Assembly (NCBI GenBank): GCA_947503365.1 | Contig: CANNDT010000022.1 | Location: 1-52,144 of the forward strand | Length of the DNA: 52,144 nucleotides | DNA from: CANNDT01 sp945876205 | GTDB taxonomy: Bacteria; Acidobacteriota; Vicinamibacteria; Vicinamibacterales; UBA2999 | Direction: 5' to 3' | The notes under the pieces: model-generated | Database searches by the model: none | Told to the model about the DNA's origin: nothing | What the model saw: only the letters and a program-made list of their open reading frames with translations | Part shown: piece after piece, positions 30,216 through 37,019 of the stretch | How the letters are laid out: each line of letters begins with the position of its first letter | Numbering within the stretch: the stretch's first letter is position 1 | Position numbers and translations under genes: made by a program

Positions 30216-30449
30216 ATGAGCGCGCCGAACGTGACTCACGACATCGCGCGCCGTCTCGCGAGCTTCTTTGAAGCCGACGCACACGGCGCGTTGGCCGTGT
30301 ATCTATTCGGTTCGGTGGCCCGTGGAGAGGCCATCGGCGGCAGCAACATCGATGTCGGCGTGCTCTTCGCGGATCCGCCGGCGTCCACGTTCGAGCGGCG
30401 CCGGCCGGCCGCCGCGACAGGACGCTCCGCGGGCTCTCGTCCTTGCTAA
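30216..30449 (+). pseudogene. MNT-type minimal nucleotidyltransferase, truncated
   Basis: The first 60 codons are a clear MNT domain: VYLFGSVARGEAIGGSNIDVGVLFADPP. After STFE the frame turns into Arg/Ala/Gly-rich sequence and stops, so roughly the second half of the domain is gone. The first catalytic aspartate of the usual SDID motif is Asn (SNID), so it would be inactive even if folded. MNT proteins normally pair with HEPN toxins. None is present here. Confidence 0.75.
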
Positions 30450-30458
30450 GATGGCGAT

Positions 30459-30716
30459 GTGTCACGCCCGCCGTCAGCCCTCGCGGCATGGACCCCTGAA
30501 CAGATCGCCCTCGGCCGACGATGGGTGCAGGCGTGGAAGAACGCCGCGCCCGAACTGGACCGCGTGCGCCGCAGGGAACTGCGCCAGCTCGACGCGTTTT
30601 CGGCGATCGCGCTGCTCTGTGGTCCAGGGGATTACCGCGTCCCGCCGCGTGCGCCGAAGCCGACCTCTGGTCTGATCGCGCAACAGCGCGTGTTCAGCAA
30701 GATGCGGCGCCCGTGA
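30459..30716 (+). CDS. 85-aa partner of the nucleotidyltransferase
   Basis: From GTG 30459 the product includes WTPEQIALGRRWVQAWKNAA, then RQLDAFSAIALLCGPGDYRV and a proline-rich stretch before GLIAQQRVFSKM. It is small, helical and basic. It overlaps the next gene by GTGA, and the same junction is preserved in the duplicate fragment at 27712, so the pair is a linked unit. By position it is a candidate antitoxin or toxin partner. TAAGAT (30447-30452) may be a -10 box. Family unknown to me. Confidence 0.65.
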   Translation: MSRPPSALAAWTPEQIALGRRWVQAWKNAAPELDRVRRRELRQLDAFSAIALLCGPGDYRVPPRAPKPTSGLIAQQRVFSKMRRP

Positions 30717-31279
30717 ACGAGGTCATCCGCGCGGCGGCCGATCTGCAGGCGGTCTGCGAACGGGAACACTGGCGATTCTGTTTTATCGGCGGGCTCGCCG
30801 TTCAACGCTGGGGTGAGCCCCGCGAGACGGTCGATGTCGATCTCACGCTCCTGACCGGCTTTGGGGATGAGGACCGTTTCGTCTCCACGCTGCTCGAGCG
30901 ATTCGAGCCGCGGGTCGACCAGCCAGCGGAGTTCGCCCGCGTCAACCGCGTCCTGCTCCTGAAGGCCCGATCGGGAGTCGGTCTCGACATCGCGCTCGGC
31001 GGTCTGCCATTCGAAGAGCTCGCCGTGAGCCGGGCGACGCTTTTCACCTTTCCACCAGATATCCCCCTCCGAACGTGCTCGGCGGAAGACCTCATCGTCC
31101 TCAAGGCCTTCGCAGACCGCCCCAAAGACTGGGTAGACGTGGAGGGCATCATCCTCCGTCAGGCGGGAACGATCGACTGGGGCTATGTCCGATTGCACCT
31201 CGCACCGCTCGTGGAGCTCAAGGAAGCCCCTGAGATTCTCGAGCAACTCGAACGACGGCGAGCTGAGTGGGAATCTTGA
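30713..31279 (+). CDS. AbiEii-like nucleotidyltransferase
   Basis: A 188-aa protein from GTG 30713. FCFIGGLAVQRWGEPRETVDVDLTLL carries the nucleotidyltransferase GG...DxD signature of the AbiEii/DUF6036 sort. SAEDLIVLKAFADRPKDWVDVEGI matches the middle of that family. Such proteins can act as toxins of bicistronic modules, though some are only uncharacterised transferases. Its small upstream partner is translationally coupled. The island ends just after it. Confidence 0.85.
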   Translation: MNEVIRAAADLQAVCEREHWRFCFIGGLAVQRWGEPRETVDVDLTLLTGFGDEDRFVSTLLERFEPRVDQPAEFARVNRVLLLKARSGVGLDIALGGLPFEELAVSRATLFTFPPDIPLRTCSAEDLIVLKAFADRPKDWVDVEGIILRQAGTIDWGYVRLHLAPLVELKEAPEILEQLERRRAEWES

Positions 31280-31292
31280 TCTCCTGGCCCTT

Positions 31293-32459
31293 TCAGTAGA
31301 GCAGGAACGGCCGCCGCAGCCGTTCAAACGCCTGCTCGTCCTCCCGCCAGCCTGCTGCGATCTCGCCGAGCGGCGTCCCGCCCTCGATCTGCTTCCTCAA
31401 TACGTCAGAACCCGCGAGAATATCGATCGGCAGCTTCTCGTGCTCGTATTCGTACGGCGGCTGACGCCACGCGAACGTCGCCGGATCCAGCCGGCGGAAC
31501 ATGTCGATCAACGCGACGCCGGTGAGCACCGGCTTGAAGGCGTGGCGATCGGTCACATGGATCTGGCAGCCGCCGCACGTCTGCTTCGCGTGTTTCTGGA
31601 ACGTCGGCTCGAACCCAGCTGGCCTGAAGAAGACGCCGGGCAGATCGAGCTGGTTCATCGCCGCCGCAAATCGCTCGGCGTCGATCCAGGGAGCACCCAC
31701 CAGCTCGAAGGGCCTCGTCGTGCCGCGGCCTTCCGACAGCATCGTCCCTTCGAAGAGCACCGTCCCCGGATAGACGATCGCCGTGTCGAGCGTCGGCATG
31801 TTGGGAGACGGCATCACCCACGGCAGCGCGGTCTCGTCCGCGTAATGCTCGCGGCGCCACCCTTCCATGGTCACGACCTCGAGCGGCGCGCCGATGCCGA
31901 AGCTCTCGTTGAACAGTCTCGCCAGCTCGCCGATCGTCATCCCGTGGCGCATCGGGATCGGGTACTGCCCGACGAACGACTCGAAGCCTGGCACCAGCCT
32001 TGCGCCTTCCACCTCGACGCCGCCAATCGGATTCGGCCGGTCGCAGACGATCGCCGTGACGCCATGCTTCGCGCACGCGCGCAGGCAATTGGCCATCGTG
32101 TAGATGTAGGTATAGATGCGGGCGCCGATGTCCTGCAGGTCGATGACGAGCGCATCGAGGCCGCGGAGCATCTCCGCCGTTGGCTCGCGCGTTTCGCTGT
32201 AGAGCGAATACACCGGCACTCGGCGGGCGGAATCGTCGCCGTGCGGCGTCTCGACCATGTTGTCCTGCACGTCCGACCTGAACCCGTGCTGCGGCCCGAA
32301 GATCGCGCCCAGCGTCACGCCTTCGGCCTCGGTCAGCCGATCGACGACGTGGTGGAAGTCGCGATCGAGAGACGCGTGGTTGCAGACGACACCGACGCGG
32401 CTGCCGCGAAGGCGAGTGGACGACAGGAGCAGGTCGGATCCGAGACGCACGGCAACCAT
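31293..32459 (-). CDS. NamZ-type (DUF1343) exo-N-acetylmuramidase-like protein
   Basis: A 388-aa protein of the DUF1343 family, whose studied members (NamZ) remove N-acetylmuramic acid from peptidoglycan fragments. Characteristic segments are IFGPQHGFRSDVQDNM, LVIDLQDIGARIYTYIYTM, CDRPNPIGG and PSPNMPTLDTAIVYPGT. No signal peptide is visible from ATG 32459, so a cytoplasmic recycling role or an alternative export is possible. It converges on the nucleotidyltransferase gene with a 13-base gap. Confidence 0.88.
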   Translation of the reverse strand: MVAVRLGSDLLLSSTRLRGSRVGVVCNHASLDRDFHHVVDRLTEAEGVTLGAIFGPQHGFRSDVQDNMVETPHGDDSARRVPVYSLYSETREPTAEMLRGLDALVIDLQDIGARIYTYIYTMANCLRACAKHGVTAIVCDRPNPIGGVEVEGARLVPGFESFVGQYPIPMRHGMTIGELARLFNESFGIGAPLEVVTMEGWRREHYADETALPWVMPSPNMPTLDTAIVYPGTVLFEGTMLSEGRGTTRPFELVGAPWIDAERFAAAMNQLDLPGVFFRPAGFEPTFQKHAKQTCGGCQIHVTDRHAFKPVLTGVALIDMFRRLDPATFAWRQPPYEYEHEKLPIDILAGSDVLRKQIEGGTPLGEIAAGWREDEQAFERLRRPFLLY

Positions 32460-32497
32460 TATTGGCTATCACGCGTAGCGCGCGGGCGGTCCGGTCC

Positions 32498-32524
32498 TGT
32501 AGCGCGCGGGCTTCAGCCCGCGCG
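32498..32524. repeat. REP-like palindrome, best copy
   Basis: TGTAGCGCGCGGGCTTCAGC plus CCGCGCG: arms CGCGCGGGC/GCCCGCGCG are perfect. A half copy (CGTAGCGCGCGGGCGG) lies just before it at 32474. It stands between the divergent NamZ gene and the small secreted protein gene. Confidence 0.85.
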
Positions 32525-32563
32525 GCCTACAGTCCCGCTGTGTTCCGCCGATATACGGGGATC

Positions 32564-32965
32564 ATGCTCAATTTTTTCGGCCGCTTCTGCCCGTGGCTTG
32601 CCTGTTTTGCGGTCGTCTGCCTGCTGCCTTCGACGGCCGCGGCCCAGGAGCAAGGAAGAAGCCTCACGATCCCCACGATTGCGGCGAGCGCGGCAGCGGC
32701 CGCGGATTGGGCGTCCACCTACCATGCGCTGAAGTATTACAAGGTGCAGGAACAGAATCCGGTACTTCGACCCTTGCAGAAGACTCCCGGATCCCTGATC
32801 TCGGTCGGGGGCATCATCGACGCCGGCAGCTTGAGCGCGTGGAACCTGACGATGGGGCGGAAGAATCAGAGGGTGGCGGTGGCGGGTTTGTGGGCGATGA
32901 CGGCGTTTCGCGCCTACCTGGTGTTCCACAACATGCGGAACATGCGCCTGGCCGAGCGCCGTTAG
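32564..32965 (+). CDS. small exported membrane-associated protein
   Basis: A 133-aa protein from ATG 32564. Residues 1-27 form a signal peptide (LACFAVVCLLPSTAAAQEQG). Further hydrophobic stretches follow around AASAAAAADWASTYHALK, SVGGIIDAGSLSAW and VAVAGLWAMTAFRAYLVFH, so the protein likely spans the membrane two or three times. No known domain is recognised. Its stop overlaps that of the next convergent gene by 4 bases. Confidence 0.7.
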   Translation: MLNFFGRFCPWLACFAVVCLLPSTAAAQEQGRSLTIPTIAASAAAAADWASTYHALKYYKVQEQNPVLRPLQKTPGSLISVGGIIDAGSLSAWNLTMGRKNQRVAVAGLWAMTAFRAYLVFHNMRNMRLAERR

Positions 32966-33192
32966 GCCGCGAGTTCCCGCCAGCCGCGGCGCTTGAGCGA
33001 TTCGCGCAACGCCTGCGTTCGGGCCATCATCCGCGGCTCCAGGTCGAACGGCTCGCTCATGATGACAGCCGTCGGCGACTCCAATTGAAGCTGAAGCCCT
33101 TCCTCATTGCGGTAGACCGTGCAGAACAACCGGTCCTTGGCCAGCGCCAGCTGCCACAGGGTGGCAACCGGGCGCACATCGTCGGACGTCAT
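32962..33192 (-). CDS. 76-aa soluble protein, unknown
   Basis: From ATG 33192 the product begins MTSDDVRPVATLWQLALAKD. It continues with LFCTVYRNEEGLQLQLESPT and FDLEPRMMARTQALRESLKRRGW. It is a small alpha/beta protein with no targeting signal. I do not recognise it. The regular strand-strand-helix pattern suggests a real gene. Confidence 0.6.
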   Translation of the reverse strand: MTSDDVRPVATLWQLALAKDRLFCTVYRNEEGLQLQLESPTAVIMSEPFDLEPRMMARTQALRESLKRRGWRELAA

Positions 33193-33241
33193 CAAGTGAC
33201 GCCTATTATGCGCGCTTGCCCCGATCTATGCTTTCCGACGA

Positions 33242-34180
33242 ATGAAGATCGCCGTCATGGGCTCGGGTGGGGTTGGCGGGTTTTATGGCGGCCGTCTCGC
33301 CAACGCGGGATACGACGTCTCGTTCATCGCGCGCGGATCGCACCTGGCGGCGATGCGCGAACACGGGCTCCTGATCGAGAACGAACCGCAGGGCAACATC
33401 CACGTGCCGCGCGTGGCCGTCACCGACGACCCGTCAACCGTAGGCGTGGTCGAGGTGGTCGTGATCGCGGTGAAGTTGTGGGACACCGAGGCCGCCGCGC
33501 GGGCGATCGCCCCGATGGTCGGCCCGAAGACCGCGGTGTTGTCGCTGCAGAACGGCGTGATCAAGGACGACATTCTGCGGCAGGCGTTCGGCGACGCAGC
33601 GGTGATGGGCGGCGTGACCTACCTGGCCACGAACATCTCCCGTCCGGGCGTCATCAGGCAGACCGGGACGATGCAGCGCCTTCTCTTCGGCGAGTATGAC
33701 GGCCGTCGATCGCCGCGTGCGGAGCAGCTGCTCGAGGCGCTGCTGCGGGCCGGCGTCCAGGCGGAAATCTCCGACGACATCCGTCGCACCCTCTGGGAGA
33801 AGTACGTGTTTCTCGTCGGACTCTCGGGTACCACGACGACGATGAGGTCGACGATTGGACCGATCCGCGACAACGCGCAGACACGCGCATTTCTCGCCGA
33901 CGTGATGCAGGAGACGGTGGCCGTCGGCCGCGCTCACGGCGTCAACCTGCCGGACGACTACGCGTCCCAGCGCCTCGCGTTCGTGGATACGCTGCCGGCC
34001 GGCATGACCTCGTCCATGCATCACGACCTGAACGCCGGAAACCGGTTGGAGGTGGCATGGCTGTCGGGTGGCGTCGTGCAGCTCGGCAAGCCCGTCGGGG
34101 TGCCGACGCCAGCCAATCGCGCCGTGTGGGACATGCTCGCGTTGCACGCGAGTGGGTCGACTACAATCAACCGCCCGTAA
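33242..34180 (+). CDS. panE: 2-dehydropantoate 2-reductase family protein
   Basis: A 312-aa protein. NADPH-binding GSGGVGGFYGGRLANAG lies at the N-terminus, with the catalytic-type lysine in LWEKYVFLVGLSG. MHHDLNAGNRLEV matches the C-terminal domain. PanE makes pantoate for CoA synthesis. Many relatives act on other keto acids, so the exact substrate is not certain. No other pantothenate gene is adjacent. ATG 33242 is the only reasonable start. Confidence 0.88.
   Translation: MKIAVMGSGGVGGFYGGRLANAGYDVSFIARGSHLAAMREHGLLIENEPQGNIHVPRVAVTDDPSTVGVVEVVVIAVKLWDTEAAARAIAPMVGPKTAVLSLQNGVIKDDILRQAFGDAAVMGGVTYLATNISRPGVIRQTGTMQRLLFGEYDGRRSPRAEQLLEALLRAGVQAEISDDIRRTLWEKYVFLVGLSGTTTTMRSTIGPIRDNAQTRAFLADVMQETVAVGRAHGVNLPDDYASQRLAFVDTLPAGMTSSMHHDLNAGNRLEVAWLSGGVVQLGKPVGVPTPANRAVWDMLALHASGSTTINRP
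34162..34167 (+). promoter_or_regulatory. TACAAT -10 box of the first metallo-hydrolase gene
   Basis: TACAAT lies inside the 3' end of panE, 46 bases before ATG 34214. TTGCAC at 34142-34147 is a poor-spaced -35 candidate (14 bases). Confidence 0.4.
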
Positions 34181-34213
34181 GGTCATGCCCGACCCGACAG
34201 GAGGAACGTGGTG

Positions 34214-35209
34214 ATGGCAAATCGATTCATGAGGTCGTTGCTGGTTGCCGCGGCGATTGGCATTCCCGTCGCGCTTCTCGCGCAAGTGCCAGCCGATACG
34301 CCACAGGTGAAGGCCCTCGTCGACTCCGCGCTTCGCGCCGCCGGACCGGAGTGGAAGGAAGCGGCGACGTTCTTCTGCTCCACCGAAGACCAGGTCAACG
34401 CGATGAAGATCCTGCCGTCGGCGACCGTCAACGACCTCGAGGGTCAGCGCGCCGAGCCGATGAAGGTCTTCGACAACCTGTACTTCGTCGGGCAGAAGGC
34501 GGTCACCACCTGGGCGATTACGACCCCTGACGGCATCATCCTGATCGATGCGGGCTATGCGGCCCGCGTCGACGACACGCTCGTGGCGGGCATGCGGAAG
34601 GTCGGACTCGACCCCGCGAACATCAAGCTCGCGCTGATCGCGCACGGACACGACGATCATTTTGGCGGCGCCAAGACGCTCCACGACCGGTTCGGTACCC
34701 GCATCGGCATGTCGGCGCAGGATTGGGATTTCATCCAGCCGAAGCCGGGGCAGGCGAGTGAAGGGCCGATTCCCGCGCGCGATCTCGTGCTCGAGGAGGG
34801 CCGTGCCGTCATGCTGGGCGGCACCAGCGTCACGCCGGTGCTGATCCCCGGCCATACGCCGGGATCGATGGGATTCATCTTCCCCGTCAAGGACGGAGCG
34901 AGGACCTACACGGCGGGGTTGTTTGGAGGCACCGTGCTGAATCCCGCGCGGCGGCTGCCGATCGCCAACTTTCAGGAGTATCTCCGCTCGGTCGACCACT
35001 GGCGGGACGTCACCGGCCGGGCCAAGGTCGAGGTTGAGCTGATGAACCACCCGATCATGGACGGCCTGTTCGTGAAGCTGGCGACGCTGAAATCGCGGAA
35101 GCCGGGAGCCCCGCATCCGCTGGTTATCGGCACCGCGTCGTTCCAGCGGCTGGCGTTGGCACAAAGCGACTGCATGAAGGCGCAGATTGCTCGCCGGGGA
35201 GCTGGCTAG
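34214..35209 (+). CDS. secreted metallo-beta-lactamase-fold hydrolase, B3-like
   Basis: A 331-aa protein from ATG 34214, with AGGAGG at 34199-34204. A signal peptide is followed by cleavage near LAQVPADTP. Zinc ligands are AHGHDDHFGG (HxHxDH), PGHTPGS and NHPIMD, the B3 pattern. Related Acidobacteriota proteins are usually annotated as B3 beta-lactamases, but the true substrate is often unknown. The region right after its stop carries a relic of a TonB-receptor 3' end. Confidence 0.85.
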   Translation: MANRFMRSLLVAAAIGIPVALLAQVPADTPQVKALVDSALRAAGPEWKEAATFFCSTEDQVNAMKILPSATVNDLEGQRAEPMKVFDNLYFVGQKAVTTWAITTPDGIILIDAGYAARVDDTLVAGMRKVGLDPANIKLALIAHGHDDHFGGAKTLHDRFGTRIGMSAQDWDFIQPKPGQASEGPIPARDLVLEEGRAVMLGGTSVTPVLIPGHTPGSMGFIFPVKDGARTYTAGLFGGTVLNPARRLPIANFQEYLRSVDHWRDVTGRAKVEVELMNHPIMDGLFVKLATLKSRKPGAPHPLVIGTASFQRLALAQSDCMKAQIARRGAG

Positions 35210-35213
35210 AGGT

Positions 35214-35273
35214 ACGGTCGCGCGCTTCGCGAAAATCGGAATGCAGATCGATTTCCAGGATGTTCTGAAATGA
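35214..35273 (+). pseudogene. relic of a TonB-receptor C-terminus
   Basis: The frame reads TVARFAKIGMQIDFQDVLK then stop. It matches the end of the intact receptor at 40028 (ILGRFAKVGLQLDF). Only about 19 codons remain, with no upstream receptor sequence because the metallo-hydrolase stop lies at 35209. It overlaps the amidohydrolase ATG by 4 bases. Confidence 0.65.
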
Positions 35274-36928
35274 CGGGGCGTCTCTGTGTCTCCGTGGCAA
35301 TCCTGATCGTCGCGGGATTGCTGACAGCCACTCCCGCCGCAGCCCAGACTCGCACCCCGGCGTGCGATGAGCTGGTACTCCACAACGGATCGATCGCGAC
35401 CATGGATGCGGGGAATACCATGGCGCGGTCGGTCGTCATTCGCGGCGATCGCATCGCCGCTGTCAGCAACGCCCCCGGCGTCCCCAGGCACGACCCGTGC
35501 GCCACGCTGATCGATCTGCGCGGGCGCACGGTCATACCAGGGCTCATCGACTCCCACGATCACATCGTCCAGCTCTCGCTGAGACCCGGGCATGACATGC
35601 GGGAGATCGAGGGCGCGTTCTCGATCCCGGCGTTGCAGCAGATCACACGCGCGAAGGCGGCCACGCTGCCGGCAGGAAAGTGGATCACCGCGGTTGGCGG
35701 ATGGGCGACGAATCAGTTCGTCGAGCGGCGCCTGCCGACGCTCGCCGAGCTCGACGCTGCTGCGCCGAATCATCCGGTGTACCTGCAACTCGGATTCATC
35801 GGTCCTGCGGTGACCAACACCAGGGGTCACGCGTTTCTCTCTCGGCAAGGCGTGGCCGTCGGGCCCGACGGCAGCATTGCCGCCAACTCGCCGACCATCG
35901 CCGCGTGGAAGGCGCTGACGAAACTGCAGACCGACGCCGACCGCCGGCGCGGCGCGCTCGACGCGATGACCTACGCCGCGCGCATGGGCCTGACCACGTC
36001 CGTCGACAAAGGCGGCGCGTGGCCCGCTGACACACCGGGTGCGCAGGGTCTTGCGCAGCTTGGCGCCGGCGCGGCCAACGAGGTGCCACCGTTCACGGCC
36101 TACGACCAGTTCGTCGCGCTCGATCGAGAGCGCCGGATGCCGGTGCGCGTCCGGGTCTTCTTCTACATGCAGGACCTGACGCCGCAGCTGCCGTTTCTGT
36201 CGGCGCGGTTCAACAACCAGTTCAGCCACTTCGGCAGCCCATGGCTCAGGGTGTCAGGCGTCGGCGAGCGGATTCACGGCGCCGATGCGCCGCCTGCCGT
36301 GTATGAGGCGGCCGTGCGCCTCACCGCGCAGAAGCGCTGGGCCTACGATCAGCACGCCAACGGCCTCGCCGATCAGAAGGCGATGGTCAGCATCTGGGAA
36401 AAGGTCAACGCCACGTTTCCACTGAAGGATCTGCGGTGGTGCCTCGCCCACGTGCCGGGCATCGATGTGGACACGTTGAACCGGCTCAAGGCGATGGACG
36501 TGGGCGTCAGCATCACCGGCGGCCGCTATCTCTCCGGCACCGCGGCGCAGGAAGGCTCGCCCTTCCGGCGGATGCTCGAGAGCGGGATCCGGGTCGGCTA
36601 CGGCGGCGACGGCGGCAGCGTCGCGCCCCTGAGTCCGTGGCCCCACCTCTATTACATGGTCACCGGCAGGAACAGCGCGGGCGAGCGCATCGAGCCTCTC
36701 GACCAGCTGCTGACCCGTACGGAAGCGCTGCGGATGTATACGGCGAGCCAGGGCTGGTTCACCAGGGACGAGGACGACCTCGGATCGATCGAGACGGGCA
36801 AGCTCGCCGACCTCGTCGTGCTCAGTGACGACTACTTCACTTCGAGCAAGGTCCCGGACGAGGCGATCAGACTGATTCACGCAGTCACCACGATTGTCGG
36901 CGGCAAAGTGGTGCATAACTCGCCTTGA
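35270..36928 (+). CDS. secreted amidohydrolase family 3 protein
   Basis: A 552-aa protein. The signal peptide (CVSVAILIVAGLLTATPAAAQ) is followed by the YtcJ-type amidohydrolase fold. It has LVLHNGSIATMD, the metal-binding GLIDSHDHI, YDQHANGLADQ, LAHVPGIDVD and GYGGDGGSVAP. It should hydrolyse amide or related bonds in the periplasm. Substrate unknown. Its stop codon overlaps the -35 box of the receptor promoter. Confidence 0.88.
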   Translation: MTGRLCVSVAILIVAGLLTATPAAAQTRTPACDELVLHNGSIATMDAGNTMARSVVIRGDRIAAVSNAPGVPRHDPCATLIDLRGRTVIPGLIDSHDHIVQLSLRPGHDMREIEGAFSIPALQQITRAKAATLPAGKWITAVGGWATNQFVERRLPTLAELDAAAPNHPVYLQLGFIGPAVTNTRGHAFLSRQGVAVGPDGSIAANSPTIAAWKALTKLQTDADRRRGALDAMTYAARMGLTTSVDKGGAWPADTPGAQGLAQLGAGAANEVPPFTAYDQFVALDRERRMPVRVRVFFYMQDLTPQLPFLSARFNNQFSHFGSPWLRVSGVGERIHGADAPPAVYEAAVRLTAQKRWAYDQHANGLADQKAMVSIWEKVNATFPLKDLRWCLAHVPGIDVDTLNRLKAMDVGVSITGGRYLSGTAAQEGSPFRRMLESGIRVGYGGDGGSVAPLSPWPHLYYMVTGRNSAGERIEPLDQLLTRTEALRMYTASQGWFTRDEDDLGSIETGKLADLVVLSDDYFTSSKVPDEAIRLIHAVTTIVGGKVVHNSP

Positions 36929-36953
36929 CACTGGCGGGGACGGGTCCTATAGT
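36925..36953 (+). promoter_or_regulatory. consensus sigma-70 promoter of receptor gene
   Basis: TTGACA (36925-36930) and TATAGT (36948-36953) are separated by exactly 17 bases. They lie 67 bases before the receptor start, and GGAGG is at 37007-37011. It is the strongest promoter seen in the window. Confidence 0.88.
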
Positions 36954-37019
36954 CGCGGTCCAACAGCTCGAAGTCGGTTTATTTTCCGCCGCAACACCCC
37001 CTTCGTGGAGGTCCAAGAC

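Noticed and set aside
33434..36229. A 931-residue minus-strand open frame across panE, the metallo-hydrolase and the amidohydrolase
   Set aside because: It spans three well-supported plus-strand genes and is rich in Arg, Gly and His as expected for antisense frames.
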